Shown here: positions 17,903-27,912 of the stretch, in pieces
How positions within the stretch are numbered: position 1 is the first letter of the stretch
Layout: every line of letters starts with the position of its first letter
NCBI GenBank assembly: GCA_002163005.1
Contig: MAAF01000019.1
Location: 1 to 63,072 of the forward strand
DNA from: Colwellia psychrerythraea
Lineage (GTDB): Bacteria > Pseudomonadota > Gammaproteobacteria > Enterobacterales > Alteromonadaceae
Direction of reading: 5' to 3'
Length of the DNA stretch: 63,072 bases
The notes under the pieces: model-generated
Databases searched by the model: none
What the model was told of the DNA's origin: nothing
The model's input: the letters and a program-made list of their open reading frames with translations, nothing else
Translations under genes and position numbers: made by a program

Positions 17903-20152
17903 ATTATTAATTGCGGTATTAAGCCTTAAATACACATAGTCTTTAATATGTTTGTTCAGCATTTTTTTCCCTGTTAAGCCAAATTGTTGGCAAACAGAGT
18001 CACTATCATGCTTTTGTATCAATCTTGCAATAAGCACCAAAGACGGCTGTAAAACTTCAGCTGAGTGGCACTTAGTTTCACTCAATAGATCGTGCTTAAG
18101 CCATAAATACAAACTATAACAACAACTACTATATAAACGCTCACCTCGTGAAAATGCCTGAACATTGGCAATACCTCGCGCAGACAAAGTACTTAAATCT
18201 TCTCTAACATTTTGCGTCAATAGCAAAAAAACCAACTCAGTTGTTAATGTTTTATATTCTTCTAAAAGTAAATAATCAAAGCTTTGATAAAAGTTACTCT
18301 CAAAACTCTGCTGCTCTTGCTCGCTTTTTACAGCTAGTCCTTTAATCAATAAAGCTGAGTGTTCTCCACTAGCTTTGTCCTTGGTAAAACCAATCCTCGC
18401 AGTAGAAAATCCAGCATTAAGCCAGAAAGAAAGCAGTTCAGGATTAACACCAAAACTAGATCCAATAAAATCAACACCTTGATCTTTGGCCATTGATTCT
18501 ATGTGGCGCATAAATTGAGAGCCAATACCTTGTTGCTGAACTTGCGGGTGTACAGCAATGCGCATAATTCGTAAATAATGATAATTAAAGGCTTGCTCAA
18601 AACCGCAATGGCTGAATAATGATTGTGGTAAAAATTGATTACGTAAACGACGTTCAGAATTTTTTACTGCTCGAATATCATCATCATTAACGCCATCCCC
18701 CTTCCCTTCGTTCATTAATAAAGCAACGGCAAGTATTTCTGCGTTATCCATTTTTGAGGAAAAAAGACATGTTAATTGCACCTGAGGATTATCTAACAGT
18801 AGCTGTAAATCGCTCGGCTTAGTTTGGTAATGTGCTGTCACCAATACAGCGAAAACTTGCTGTAACAATACCTCATCGGCAATCAACTCTTTGGCCGAAA
18901 TAACTTTGAACGCAGGTTCATCGGGAGTATTTAAATTATCGCCCCGATTGCCAGAGCTATTTTCACTACTTAATAGCGAATGAGATATTAATTTCGTTTT
19001 TAAAATAGGTAATTCTGCATTTAACAAACAGGCATCAAAGACCAATTGTTCGAGCGGATCATTTTCCCGCCAACGGATTGGCTGATTCAGATGTAGATTC
19101 ACCCATTGTGGGCATAATCTATCAAGAATTTTTTGAAACTTTAAAGTAAAACCTCGCCCTGCTCCTTCATAGCCGTGGACAGTACTAGAAAAAACCATGC
19201 GATGATAATTTTTAAGTAATTGTTCAAGTAGATAAACAGGAATAGCTGCAGCCTCATCAACCAAAACAAGATTAACTTTTATCGGTGCTCTTATTAACTG
19301 GTCAACAGCCATAAAAGTTAACCTAGCCTTGCCAAAGGTAATACTATTACCTTGTTGCTTGAGGCTCGTTAAGCTTTGTTTTAATTGTCGATAAAAAACT
19401 GACAAGGCCTGAATATCAGGCGCCGTAATAATAAGACTAAACTCGTCACGTTCATGTGCTTTCATCAACTGTGCACAAGCAATAGCCAGTGCTGATGATT
19501 TTCCTCGGCCACGATCAGCCGTTAACACCAGTGGTCTTTTTCTGTGACCTGAAAATACCTTTTCAACAGCTTTAACTGCACAGTATTGCTCTTCAGTAAA
19601 ACATCCTAGAGGATAAGCCGAAGTTGCTGATGCCTTTACTTCTATACTCAAATCAGAGTTATTCGATAAAAATGAAGTTTTCGACTCCGTTATTATTGCA
19701 TGATTTGACATCTCTGAAATTAATGAATAGAAGCGTTTGAAAAATAAGCTTTGTTCAAATATGTTTTCTAAGGATGGCAAGACCAGAAATAAAATACCGC
19801 CAGCTTTTAGGGTTCCCGATAGTGCGGCAAAAGCATCAATAGTGAACTCGCTATCGACAAAAATAATGAGTTCACTTTCACTGCCGAGCTTATCTCGGTA
19901 GCGTTTTTTCTGAACATTTGCAGGAAATATGGGGCTATCGCCGTAAATAAGGCACTGAGCTGTCAAAGAAGAAGTCTGAAAGTCCTCTCCAGTATCCGTG
20001 TTTAAAGCCGACTTCACCTCATCAATGGTGAGCAATAAAGACATTGCCCAAGACTCACAGCCAGATAGAATAACCAAGCGTCGTTCATTGTTTACTAATG
20101 TTTTCTTGGAATAATCATTAAACCAAGATAAAAAACCTTGTGCTTGTGTCAT
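17888..20152 (-). CDS. tmcA: tRNA(Met) cytidine acetyltransferase
   Basis: TmcA uses ATP and acetyl-CoA to make N4-acetylcytidine at the wobble base of elongator tRNA-Met. The 754 residues show an N-terminal DUF1726-like region, an RNA helicase-like ATPase domain with Walker A TADRGRGKSS (residues 211-220) and Walker B LVLVDEAAAIP. A GNAT domain follows with the acetyl-CoA motif VHPQVQQQGIGSQFM. The length is a little above E. coli TmcA (671). It stands alone between convergent and divergent neighbours. Confidence 0.94.
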   Translation of the reverse strand: MTQAQGFLSWFNDYSKKTLVNNERRLVILSGCESWAMSLLLTIDEVKSALNTDTGEDFQTSSLTAQCLIYGDSPIFPANVQKKRYRDKLGSESELIIFVDSEFTIDAFAALSGTLKAGGILFLVLPSLENIFEQSLFFKRFYSLISEMSNHAIITESKTSFLSNNSDLSIEVKASATSAYPLGCFTEEQYCAVKAVEKVFSGHRKRPLVLTADRGRGKSSALAIACAQLMKAHERDEFSLIITAPDIQALSVFYRQLKQSLTSLKQQGNSITFGKARLTFMAVDQLIRAPIKVNLVLVDEAAAIPVYLLEQLLKNYHRMVFSSTVHGYEGAGRGFTLKFQKILDRLCPQWVNLHLNQPIRWRENDPLEQLVFDACLLNAELPILKTKLISHSLLSSENSSGNRGDNLNTPDEPAFKVISAKELIADEVLLQQVFAVLVTAHYQTKPSDLQLLLDNPQVQLTCLFSSKMDNAEILAVALLMNEGKGDGVNDDDIRAVKNSERRLRNQFLPQSLFSHCGFEQAFNYHYLRIMRIAVHPQVQQQGIGSQFMRHIESMAKDQGVDFIGSSFGVNPELLSFWLNAGFSTARIGFTKDKASGEHSALLIKGLAVKSEQEQQSFESNFYQSFDYLLLEEYKTLTTELVFLLLTQNVREDLSTLSARGIANVQAFSRGERLYSSCCYSLYLWLKHDLLSETKCHSAEVLQPSLVLIARLIQKHDSDSVCQQFGLTGKKMLNKHIKDYVYLRLNTAINNEEVN

Positions 20153-20388
20153 CTTTTTAGAATCCTAAAGTGGCCATAAGTGAATAAAGTCCAAGTTATC
20201 GAGTATGTTAACGTAAAAAATAAAGATTTGGCCTAGCTTTTTTCCGCGATTAAACTCTATACTGCTTAAAGCCACAAATTAACTATGGTTAATTTGTAAA
20301 ACCTGATCTAGATCAAGCTATTTGACCTAGCAAGGGATTAAAGTTAACCCAAATTTAGCTTACCTTATCATAACTTTTCGAGAGCATT
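20153..20388. other. Divergent intergenic region, tmcA / nap
   Basis: This 236 bp stretch has no gene. It must hold both the tmcA and the nap promoters. The only site I can support is the FNR-like dyad at 20303-20316. Confidence 0.6.
20303..20316. promoter_or_regulatory. FNR/EtrA-like site upstream of nap
   Basis: CTGATCTAGATCAA matches the FNR consensus TTGAT-N4-ATCAA at 9 of 10 defined positions. It lies 73 bp before the napE start, a spacing suited to activation under low oxygen. NarP/NarQ heptamers were not identified with confidence. Confidence 0.7.
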
Positions 20389-20550
20389 ATGAACCAAGCA
20401 ACATCTCCTGAACAACAAAAAAAGCATGAGCGAAATACCTTTATTTTTCTAGCTGTTTTTCTGGCCCCCATTTTGTCGGTAATTATCGTTGCCGGTTTTG
20501 GTTTTGCGGTCTGGATCAGCCAAATATTCTTAGGTCCACCAAGCGCTTAA
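20389..20550 (+). CDS. napE: Periplasmic nitrate reductase small membrane protein NapE
   Basis: This 53-residue protein consists of a short charged N terminus (MNQATSPEQQKKHERN) and one membrane helix (about residues 18-46). It ends just before napF. NapE is a small membrane protein of unknown exact role found at the head of many nap operons. The ATG follows a weak CGAGAG site. The position, first in the order E-F-D-A-B-C, supports the call. Confidence 0.85.
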   Translation: MNQATSPEQQKKHERNTFIFLAVFLAPILSVIIVAGFGFAVWISQIFLGPPSA

Positions 20551-20554
20551 TACC

Positions 20555-21106
20555 TTGTCTACTAACAACACTAAAACAGTGGAACGTTTAGCTGATCCTT
20601 CAAGAAGGCGCTTTTTTCGCGGACGCGTAAAAACTAAACACGAATTACGCTTACCTTGGGTGATTAATGAAGCTGTATTTACCTCTGGCTGCACTCAATG
20701 CCAAGATTGCATTAGCAGTTGTGAGAGCAATATTATTGTTAAAGATGAAGACGGCTTTCCAAAAATCAATTTTAGTTTAGGTGAATGTACCTTTTGTAAT
20801 AAGTGTATAGAGAGCTGTGAACAACCACTTTTTTCGGGTGTATTTACTGAAGAAAACACTTTAAACAATAAGGATAAAGCTTGGCCGGTAACCTTGGAAA
20901 TTAGTGATAAATGTTTAGCTAAAAATAACATTTATTGTCAAAGTTGCCGTGATGAATGTGAAACCAATGTAATCAAGTTTAATTACCTTGATTCAAGCAT
21001 TCCACAACCTAGTTTAAATGACCTTGATTGTAATCAATGTGGTGCATGTATTAAAAGTTGCCCACAAGATGCAATAGCATTCAACTTCGCTACCGCGAAT
21101 CAATAA
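20555..21106 (+). CDS. napF: Ferredoxin-type protein NapF
   Basis: NapF is a cytoplasmic iron-sulfur protein thought to help load the cluster or cofactor of NapA before Tat export. The 183 residues hold several 4Fe-4S motifs: CTQCQDCISSC, CTFCNKCIESC, an atypical CQSCRDEC region and CNQCGACIKSC. The best start is TTG at 20555, four bases after the napE stop, because no ATG precedes the conserved SRRRFFRG. A GTG eight codons later is the alternative. Coupling to napE would compensate for the weak start. Confidence 0.92.
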   Translation: MSTNNTKTVERLADPSRRRFFRGRVKTKHELRLPWVINEAVFTSGCTQCQDCISSCESNIIVKDEDGFPKINFSLGECTFCNKCIESCEQPLFSGVFTEENTLNNKDKAWPVTLEISDKCLAKNNIYCQSCRDECETNVIKFNYLDSSIPQPSLNDLDCNQCGACIKSCPQDAIAFNFATANQ

Positions 21107-21118
21107 GCGACAAAAAAT

Positions 21119-21448
21119 ATGAGCCAAACAAAACAAAGCCACAGTGAACAAAAACAAGAGAAGACTCATGAATATCATGTCGCGAGCTTAGTCGCTTATG
21201 CCATGCCAGAACAAGTTAGTGATGTAGAAGCAGCAATAAATGCTATTGATGGTGCTGAAATTCACGCAACCAGTGATAAAGGTAAAATTGTTTTAACCAT
21301 TGAAGGTGATAGCCACAAAGGCATTGGTAAGAAAATGGATCTATTGAGAGTACATAAAGGACTTATTAATTTATCTCCTGTTTATCATCAAGTCCTTGAC
21401 GAAAAAATTGATGAAAACAAAGAAGAAAACTATCAAGAAATAAAGTAA
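21119..21448 (+). CDS. napD: NapA-specific chaperone NapD
   Basis: NapD binds the twin-arginine signal of NapA and delays export until the molybdenum cofactor is in place. The 109-residue protein has the small ferredoxin-like fold with EYHVASLVAYAMPEQVSDVE and NAIDGAEIHATSDKGKIVLTIEG. N- and C-terminal charged extensions make it longer than E. coli NapD (87). It lies between napF and napA. Confidence 0.93.
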   Translation: MSQTKQSHSEQKQEKTHEYHVASLVAYAMPEQVSDVEAAINAIDGAEIHATSDKGKIVLTIEGDSHKGIGKKMDLLRVHKGLINLSPVYHQVLDEKIDENKEENYQEIK

Positions 21449-21522
21449 AAAACACTATAAGAATAAAGAAACGAACCATTAAATTTTAATCGAATCAAAA
21501 TAGACAAAAGGAAGGTGACCCA

Positions 21523-24021
21523 ATGACAATTAATCGCCGAGAATTTATTAAAGCCAATGCTGTTGCGGCAGCTGCAGCTGTTGCAGGGGTATCTGTACCA
21601 GCAGTAGCCTCTAATTTAATTACTAGCTCAGACATTACTAAGCTCAAGTGGGACAAAGCCGCGTGTCGTTTTTGTGGTACTGGCTGTAGTGTAAACGTTG
21701 GAGTAATGGACGGTAAAGTCGTTGCTACTCATGGTGATATCAAATCGCCCGTAAACAAAGGCCTTAGCTGTGTTAAGGGTTATTTCCTTTCTAAAATCAT
21801 GTACGGAAAAGACAGACTTACCTCACCATTATTACGAATGACTAATGGTAAATACGATAAAGAAGGTGAATTCACTCCTATTTCTTGGGATCAAGCCTTT
21901 GATGTAATGGCTGAAAAAGCTAAAGATGCATTGAAAAAAGATGGTCCAGAAGCATTGGGCATGTTCGGCTCTGGTCAATGGACCGTACAAGAAGGTTATG
22001 CGGCTGTTAAATTATATAAAGCAGGCTTTCGTACTAATAACATTGATCCTAACGCTCGTCACTGTATGGCTTCAGCTGTTGGTGGTTTTATGCGTACCTT
22101 TGGTATCGACGAACCTATGGGTTGCTACGATGACTTAGAAGCTGCTGATGCCTTTGTATTATGGGGCTCAAATATGGCAGAGATGCATCCTATTTTATGG
22201 ACGCGTTTAACTGATCGCCGCTTGAGTGCACCACACGTAAAAGTAGCTGTGTTATCAACGTTTGAACATCGTAGTTTTGACTTAGCTGATAACGGCATGG
22301 TGTTTACACCACAAACCGATTTAGCCATATTAAATTACATTGCTAACTACATTATTAAAACAGGTCGTGTTAACAAAGATTTTGTTAACAAACACACTAA
22401 TTTTAGATTAGGTGAAACCGATATTGGTTACGGTTTACGTCCTGAGCATGAATTAGAACAGAAAGCGAAAAACAACGGAAAAACCAAAGGTAGCTCAACG
22501 CCAATTAGCTTTGATGAGTACGCTAAATTTGTAAGTACTTATACTGTTGAATACACGGCTAAGTTATCTGGAGTACCTGAGCATAAATTAGAAGCGTTAG
22601 CTGAGTTATATGCAGATCCAAAAATTAAAGTGACTTCTTTTTGGACCATGGGTTTTAACCAACATACTCGTGGTGTGTGGGCAAACAACCTTTGTTATAA
22701 CATTCACTTATTAACAGGTAAAATCTCTACTCCAGGTAACAGCCCGTTTTCATTAACAGGACAACCTTCTGCTTGTGGTACAGCCCGTGAAGTAGGGACT
22801 TTCTCACATCGTTTACCTGCGGATATGGTCGTAGCTAATCCTAAACATCGCGCTATTGCAGAGAAAATTTGGGACTTACCTGAAGGCACTATTCCACCTA
22901 AGCCTGGATATCACGCCGTTTTACAGAACCGTATGCTCAAAGATGGCAAGCTAAACTTCTATTGGGTGCAATGTAATAACAATATGCAAGCGGCTGCCAA
23001 TATTAATGAAGAGGTTTACCCTGGTTATCGTAATCCGAAAAACTTTATTATTGTATCAGACCCTTATCCAACAGTTACCGCACAAGCCGCAGATTTGATT
23101 TTACCAACAGCAATGTGGGTAGAGAAAGAAGGGGTTTATGGTAACGCTGAACGTCGTACTCAATCTTGGTATCAAATGGTTAAAGCACCTGAAGGTGCTA
23201 AATCTGATATGTGGCAATTAGTTGAATTCTCTAAACGCTTTAACATTGAAGACGTATGGCCTGAAGAATTAATTGCTAAAAAACCAGAAGTACGCGGAAA
23301 AACCTTATTTGATGTGCTTTATAAAGATTCATCTGTCGGTAAGTTCTCACTTGATGAGATCCCAGAAGATCGCTTAAATGATGAATCTCGTGATTTTGGT
23401 TTCTATATCCAAAAAGGCTTATTTGAAGAGTACGCAAGCTTTGGTCGTGGTCATGCCCATGATTTAGCACCTTATGATAGGTACCATCAAGAGCGTGGTT
23501 TACGCTGGCCTGTGGTTAACGGAAAAGAGACAAAATGGCGCTTCAAAGAAGGTTCTGACCCTTATGTTAAACCAGGCAGTGGTTGGGATTTTTATGGTAA
23601 AAAAGATGGTAGAGCTATTATCTTTGCCCTGCCTTATGAACCTGCAGCAGAATCTCCAGATGAAGAATACGACTTATGGTTATCAACAGGTCGTGTATTA
23701 GAACACTGGCATTCAGGCTCTATGACACAACGTGTACCTGAGTTATACAAAGCAATGCCTGATGCTTTAGTTTATATGCACCCTGACGATGCTAAAGCTC
23801 GTGGTATGCGTCGTGGTGATTTAGTTAAGCTGATCTCTCGTCGTGGTGAAGTACAAACTCGCGTTGAGACCAGAGGCCGTAATAAGCCACCTGTAGGTTT
23901 AGTATTTATGCCTTGGTTTGATGCTAGCCGTCTAGTAAACAAAGTCACTTTAGATGCCACTGACCCGTTATCAAAAGAAACGGATTACAAAAAATGTGCT
24001 ATCAAAATTGTTAAAGTTTAG
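21523..24021 (+). CDS. napA: Periplasmic nitrate reductase catalytic subunit NapA
   Basis: NapA reduces nitrate to nitrite in the periplasm using bis-MGD molybdenum and one 4Fe-4S cluster. The 832 residues start with a Tat signal ([19 protein letters not shown]). The cluster motif [12 protein letters not shown] with a later SCVKG follows. The Mo-ligand Cys lies in [14 protein letters not shown], and the C-terminal molydopterin dinucleotide-binding region includes [16 protein letters not shown]. The length matches the family (about 830). AAGGAAGGTG precedes the ATG. Maturation needs NapD and NapF from this operon. Confidence 0.98.
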   Translation: MTINRREFIKANAVAAAAAVAGVSVPAVASNLITSSDITKLKWDKAACRFCGTGCSVNVGVMDGKVVATHGDIKSPVNKGLSCVKGYFLSKIMYGKDRLTSPLLRMTNGKYDKEGEFTPISWDQAFDVMAEKAKDALKKDGPEALGMFGSGQWTVQEGYAAVKLYKAGFRTNNIDPNARHCMASAVGGFMRTFGIDEPMGCYDDLEAADAFVLWGSNMAEMHPILWTRLTDRRLSAPHVKVAVLSTFEHRSFDLADNGMVFTPQTDLAILNYIANYIIKTGRVNKDFVNKHTNFRLGETDIGYGLRPEHELEQKAKNNGKTKGSSTPISFDEYAKFVSTYTVEYTAKLSGVPEHKLEALAELYADPKIKVTSFWTMGFNQHTRGVWANNLCYNIHLLTGKISTPGNSPFSLTGQPSACGTAREVGTFSHRLPADMVVANPKHRAIAEKIWDLPEGTIPPKPGYHAVLQNRMLKDGKLNFYWVQCNNNMQAAANINEEVYPGYRNPKNFIIVSDPYPTVTAQAADLILPTAMWVEKEGVYGNAERRTQSWYQMVKAPEGAKSDMWQLVEFSKRFNIEDVWPEELIAKKPEVRGKTLFDVLYKDSSVGKFSLDEIPEDRLNDESRDFGFYIQKGLFEEYASFGRGHAHDLAPYDRYHQERGLRWPVVNGKETKWRFKEGSDPYVKPGSGWDFYGKKDGRAIIFALPYEPAAESPDEEYDLWLSTGRVLEHWHSGSMTQRVPELYKAMPDALVYMHPDDAKARGMRRGDLVKLISRRGEVQTRVETRGRNKPPVGLVFMPWFDASRLVNKVTLDATDPLSKETDYKKCAIKIVKV

Positions 24022-24030
24022 GAGAGTGAT

Positions 24031-24534
24031 ATGAAAAATTTAAATCTAGCATCTATCGCCGGCTTAATGGCATTGGTTTTAGCACCTGTTTTTATCTCTT
24101 TTACTGCGAATTCAGCAGATAAAGCAGAAATAAATACACTAGCTACTTTGCGTGATCACACTGAAATCGACGTGCAAAAAGAGCCAAATCGTATTCCTAA
24201 AGTGGTTAATAAGGATATCAAGCAAGCGCGTAACTATCCTATGCAACCACCAATTATTCCCCATACTATCCGTAGTTATGAGGTAAATAAAAATAACAAC
24301 AAATGTATGTCGTGTCATTCACGCCAACGCACTGAAGAATCACAAGCACCTATGGTCAGTGTTACTCACTATATGAATCGTGATGGCAACTTTCTAGCTG
24401 AGATTTCACCGCGCCGTTATTTTTGTAATCAGTGTCATGTCACCCAACTTGATGCTAAACCGTTAGTGGAAAATACTTTCGTTGATATGCACAGCTTGAT
24501 GAAACAAAAAACCACTAGCGCTAAAGAGCATTAG
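24031..24534 (+). CDS. napB: Periplasmic nitrate reductase dihaem cytochrome NapB
   Basis: NapB passes electrons from NapC to NapA in the periplasm. The 167-residue precursor has a Sec signal peptide (about residues 1-29) and two c-haem motifs, CMSCH and CNQCH. The distal His ligands are probably in [10 protein letters not shown] and [11 protein letters not shown]. It depends on the Ccm system encoded at 39475-47314 for haem attachment. It lies 9 bp after napA with an AGGAGAG site. Confidence 0.97.
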   Translation: MKNLNLASIAGLMALVLAPVFISFTANSADKAEINTLATLRDHTEIDVQKEPNRIPKVVNKDIKQARNYPMQPPIIPHTIRSYEVNKNNNKCMSCHSRQRTEESQAPMVSVTHYMNRDGNFLAEISPRRYFCNQCHVTQLDAKPLVENTFVDMHSLMKQKTTSAKEH

Positions 24535-24542
24535 GAGCCGCC

Positions 24543-25130
24543 ATGAAAAATTTATTAATGATTGGTTGGAAAACATTAACCAAGCCAAGTGGTTACTATA
24601 GTTTAGGAGCATTGGTTATAGGCGGATTCATTGCTGGAATTATTTTCTGGGGTGGTTTTAACACAGCCTTAGAAGTTACCAATACTGAAAAGTTTTGTAT
24701 TTCATGTCATGAAATGGAAAATAATGTTTATGAAGAGCTAAAAACCACTATACATTTCTCTAACCGCTCTGGTGTGCGTGCCACGTGTCCTGATTGTCAT
24801 GTGCCACACAATTGGACCAGTAAAATAGCACGAAAAATGAAAGCATCGAAAGAAGTATGGGGCGCTATTTTTGGCACCATTAATACTCGAGAGAAGTTTT
24901 TAGTGCATCGTAAACGTTTAGCGCAAAATGAATGGGAGCGTTTGAAAGCCAATGACTCTTTAGAATGTCGTAACTGCCATAACTTCGACTATATGGACTT
25001 TACTGAACAAAGTGAGCGTGCATCTTACCAACATTCTACCGCCTTAGCTTCAGGTGAAAAAACCTGTATTGATTGTCATAAAGGTATTGCTCATCAGCTG
25101 CCTGACATGAAAGGCGTTGAAGGCTGGTAA
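24543..25130 (+). CDS. napC: Tetrahaem quinol dehydrogenase NapC
   Basis: NapC oxidises membrane quinol and feeds NapB. The 195-residue protein has one N-terminal membrane anchor (about residues 17-40) and four c-haem motifs: CISCH, CPDCH, CRNCH and CIDCH. This is the NapC/NirT family length and pattern. It is the last gene of napEFDABC; napG and napH are absent. The likely operon terminator is at 25429, separated from napC by a repeat element. Confidence 0.97.
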   Translation: MKNLLMIGWKTLTKPSGYYSLGALVIGGFIAGIIFWGGFNTALEVTNTEKFCISCHEMENNVYEELKTTIHFSNRSGVRATCPDCHVPHNWTSKIARKMKASKEVWGAIFGTINTREKFLVHRKRLAQNEWERLKANDSLECRNCHNFDYMDFTEQSERASYQHSTALASGEKTCIDCHKGIAHQLPDMKGVEGW

Positions 25131-25159
25131 TCGCCTCAAATAAAGTAAATGAATAACAT

Positions 25160-25423
25160 ATACCCGTTCCACTTCAGGATGCAGTTTCAGAGTTAAGCTA
25201 GGAAATCAGCTCAAGGCGCGATACGATGATAATGGTTATTCCCTTATCAAGTAGTGCAACGCAGGACTGGTTTTCTAGCTTAGCTCCCTACGGGCAAGCC
25301 GATAAAGGATCATCTCCGGCGTTATTGATTTCGACAATAGAATAACTATTCTCTTCAATCAATGCCTTGTAGCTAACCCTTTCTCGACTTGCTGAAATTT
25401 GCATCTTGAAGTGGAGCGGGTAT
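25160..25423. mobile_element. MITE-like element, 264 bp, 24 bp terminal inverted repeats
   Basis: The left end ATACCCGTTCCACTTCAGGA continues to 25183 and matches the reverse complement of 25400-25423 at 22 of 24 bases. A second nested dyad (25193-25209 with 25267-25283, around TAAGCTAG) lies inside. There is no open reading frame of note. The same end sequence recurs at 15131-15175 and in part at 37031-37070, so it is a dispersed family. No clear target duplication was seen. It separates napC from the hairpin at 25429. Confidence 0.75.
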
Positions 25424-25428
25424 CAACT

Positions 25429-25456
25429 AAAACCAGTGCTTGTCACTGGTTTTTTA
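25429..25456 (+). terminator. Rho-independent terminator, probably of the nap operon
   Basis: AAAACCAGTG and CACTGGTTTT form a perfect 10 bp stem with a 5-base loop, followed by T. It lies about 300 bp after napC because the MITE-like element intervenes. Confidence 0.8.
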
Positions 25457-25727
25457 TTGCCTGTCACTCTCTTCTTAGATGTATTTTAATAGCCACATAG
25501 TGAAAAATTTATTATCTAACCATGCCCACATTTCAGCCAGTTACAAAGGGTAGCAAACGATTTGTATAAGCTTTATACCATCTTAGATTAAAAAAAAACT
25601 AGTCAGTAATTATTTTTCATATTTTTAATTGTTTTTTGTAAAGAGGCATTGAAAATAGCCATTATCTTACCTATGTTAAACAATATACTTTGAAGTATTA
25701 TATTAATGAGTAAAAAAGGTAGAACAA
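25457..25727. other. Intergenic region before the small PA3496-like gene
   Basis: About 270 bp of AT-rich sequence without a supported gene. It presumably carries the promoter of the gene at 25728, but I could not assign boxes. Confidence 0.4.
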
Positions 25728-25943
25728 ATGAAAATCGATATTGACGATAACTTTCCTGACGAACCAAGTGATAGCAGTTCAGATGAAAGTACTGACAACA
25801 ACAACAGTCTAAAGGGTACGTCTTTAGCTGAAAAACATGCTCAAGAACAAGCCCAAAAAAACCTGTTAGCGCGTAAGCGTATTGACGAATTGAAAGAAAA
25901 AAAACACCTTAAAGACTTACTTGATGATAGTGAGGATTGGTAG
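25728..25943 (+). CDS. Small acidic protein, PA3496-like
   Basis: This 71-residue protein has an acidic, Ser/Asp/Asn-rich N-terminal half and a helical C-terminal half, LARKRIDELKEKKHLKDLL, ending in DDSEDW. The RRIDELxExKxLKDLLDD pattern resembles the PA3496 family (putative envelope integrity protein), a small, poorly characterised gammaproteobacterial group. There is no signal peptide or membrane helix. AAAGGT precedes the ATG. It stands alone 108 bp upstream of pdxH. Confidence 0.65.
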   Translation: MKIDIDDNFPDEPSDSSSDESTDNNNSLKGTSLAEKHAQEQAQKNLLARKRIDELKEKKHLKDLLDDSEDW

Positions 25944-26051
25944 GCCCTTAGAAATTTAATTCATCTCGCTATAACTTTGATATAACTTTGCAATAACGTC
26001 ATTTAAGCATAGAATAACTGCATACTTTTATTCCTATTAACTTTAAATATT

Positions 26052-26705
26052 ATGACGTTATTTGAAAAACTTCGTTGCCTGTTTACTTTTGGCCAAGGCG
26101 TTGCTTTACCTCTTCCTGAACTATCCTCTAACACAACACCTAATCAGTTATTTGAGCAATGGTTTGATGATGCTAATAAGTCAGGAATATTACTACCGGA
26201 AGCTATGTCTGTTAGTAGTTGTAATAGTGGCGGACAGCCTAGCTCTCGCATGGTGCTACTTAAAGATTATGATGAACAGGGCTTTGTTTTTTTCACCAAC
26301 TACGCGAGCCGTAAAAGCCATGAACTTGCTGAAAATAATAAGGTTGCCTTATTATTTCACTGGAATGTATTACAACGACAAATTCGTATTGAAGGTACGG
26401 TAGAAAAGGTATCGATACAGGAATCTGCTGATTACTTTCATAGTCGAGACAGAGGTAGTCAAGTTGGTGCTTGGGCATCAAAGCAAAGTCAAAAACTTAA
26501 ATATGATGGTGAACTCAAAGAGCGCATGAGCCATTATCAAGATAAGTTTTCACAAGGTGAAGTTCCACATCCTGAGTTTTGGGGAGGATGGCGTGTCAAA
26601 CCTCACGCTATTGAATTTTGGCAAGGACGAGCTAACCGCTTACATGATCGCCTATGTTTTGAAAAAGAGGGTGAAACATGGCTTCATCACAAGTTAAATC
26701 CTTAA
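26052..26705 (+). CDS. pdxH: Pyridoxamine 5'-phosphate oxidase
   Basis: PdxH is an FMN enzyme that oxidises PNP or PMP to pyridoxal 5'-phosphate, the last step of vitamin B6 synthesis. The 217 residues contain the FMN-binding SSRMVLLKDYDEQGFVFFTN, then ASKQSQKL and the C-terminal signature VKPHAIEFWQGRANRLHDR. The length matches E. coli PdxH (218). No good ribosome site precedes the ATG, but the N terminus aligns plausibly. Confidence 0.95.
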   Translation: MTLFEKLRCLFTFGQGVALPLPELSSNTTPNQLFEQWFDDANKSGILLPEAMSVSSCNSGGQPSSRMVLLKDYDEQGFVFFTNYASRKSHELAENNKVALLFHWNVLQRQIRIEGTVEKVSIQESADYFHSRDRGSQVGAWASKQSQKLKYDGELKERMSHYQDKFSQGEVPHPEFWGGWRVKPHAIEFWQGRANRLHDRLCFEKEGETWLHHKLNP

Positions 26706-26720
26706 TGAAAATAATGTATT

Positions 26721-26870
26721 ATACCAATTACATTAAGTTAATGATCTTGTTTTGCACAGGAAAAATAAATCAGGACAAGGCGCTCGATTGAGTAATAGCT
26801 GGCTATTGGGATTGAGAGCAACGCTGACCTGGAGTATTTTAACCAGCACAAATGAGCAATAAGGATTTAT
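26721..26870. repeat. Dispersed intergenic repeat (ATACCAATTACATTAAGT type)
   Basis: The stretch starts TATACCAATTACATTAAGTT and contains ACAAGGCGC and GAGTAATAGC, a pattern I recall from interspersed repeats of marine Alteromonadales. A short CTGG/CCAG dyad lies at its right end. Boundaries are approximate and no second full copy is in this window. Confidence 0.45.
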
Positions 26871-26875
26871 ATCTG

Positions 26876-26908
26876 CATTTACCAGTAAGATTACTCTTCT
26901 GGTAAATG
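26876..26908. terminator. Hairpin between convergent pdxH and M48 protease genes
   Basis: CATTTACCAG pairs perfectly with CTGGTAAATG over a 13-base loop. It lies 20 bp from the end of the minus-strand protease gene and about 170 bp after pdxH. A T run is lacking on both strands, so termination is likely but unproven. Confidence 0.45.
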
Positions 26909-26927
26909 AGCGAGTTATTCTTACGAC

Positions 26928-27740
26928 TTATGCCTTAGGTGTAGGGATTACCTTAGGTTTTTGACAATTAGGTCTATTACCCGCTTTATAAAGTGTCATT
27001 GAACTCGATAAGTGTTCCGTAAGCTGGTTAATACGCGTTTTATTTGAAGGATGAGTCGACATAAACTCTGCCGGAGCTCCTTTACTTAACTTTGCCATAT
27101 TTTGCCACAGCTTGATACTTGCGCTTGGTTCGAAACCAGAACGTGCCATTAGGTCTTGCCCAACAATATCAGCTTCACTTTCATGAGCGCGACTATAAGG
27201 CATAATAACACCATATTGTAGCCCCAAACCTAGCCCTGCCATCCATAAACCTTTATTTTCCACATCTGTCATTCCAACAGCAGCGGTTGCCGCAGCCATG
27301 CCCATATTTTGCAGTTTGTTAGCTGACAAACGCTCATTTGAGTGATGTTCAATGACGTGACCAACCTCATGACCAATAATAGCGCCTAACTGGTCTTGGT
27401 TTTCAGTAACATTTAAAATGCCGGTGTAGACGCCAATTTTACCGCTGGGTAAAGCAAAAGCGTTCACTTGCACAGAATCAAATACAACGACTTCCCAGTC
27501 ACCTTGATGAACTGATTTTGCGACATTTTTGGTTATGGATTTTGCAACACATTGTACAAAATCATTGGTCGCTTTATCAGTACTTATCGGCGTTTTCTTT
27601 TTCATGTCTTCAAATGAAGCAGCGCCCATTTTATCCAATTCTGCATCTGAAAATAACATCACTTGTTTTCGACCAGTACTTGAACTTGTACAGGCAGTAA
27701 GCGCGATTAACGCGGTAAGCATAATGAGAGTAAGTTTCAT
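26928..27740 (-). CDS. M48 family metalloprotease lipoprotein (LoiP/YggG-like)
   Basis: This 270-residue zinc protease has a lipoprotein signal ending LTAC and the catalytic motif HEVGHVIEHH. The third Zn ligand, a Glu, is in YSRAHESEADIVG. It resembles LoiP/YggG, a BepA-related periplasmic quality-control protease anchored in the outer membrane. It stands alone, convergent with pdxH and downstream of oadGAB on the same strand, but the oad terminator separates them. Confidence 0.9.
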   Translation of the reverse strand: MKLTLIMLTALIALTACTSSSTGRKQVMLFSDAELDKMGAASFEDMKKKTPISTDKATNDFVQCVAKSITKNVAKSVHQGDWEVVVFDSVQVNAFALPSGKIGVYTGILNVTENQDQLGAIIGHEVGHVIEHHSNERLSANKLQNMGMAAATAAVGMTDVENKGLWMAGLGLGLQYGVIMPYSRAHESEADIVGQDLMARSGFEPSASIKLWQNMAKLSKGAPAEFMSTHPSNKTRINQLTEHLSSSMTLYKAGNRPNCQKPKVIPTPKA

Positions 27741-27858
27741 GGCTAACTTATATAATCCTTAAATAGTAATTTACTGTATTTTATGACGATGACTATTAAT
27801 ATACTAGTAAGTATTTTCTCGTTGGTATAACAATACCAAGAGCCAATAAAACAGGCAT

Positions 27859-27886
27859 AAAAAAACCGAGCTAGGCTCGGCTTTTA
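27859..27886 (-). terminator. Rho-independent terminator of oadGAB
   Basis: On the minus strand CCGAGC and GCTCGG, separated by CTA, form a GC stem that is followed by seven T. It lies 27 bp after the oadB stop. Confidence 0.88.
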
Positions 27887-27912
27887 AATAGTAACATTGA
27901 CTAAGCTAAACG

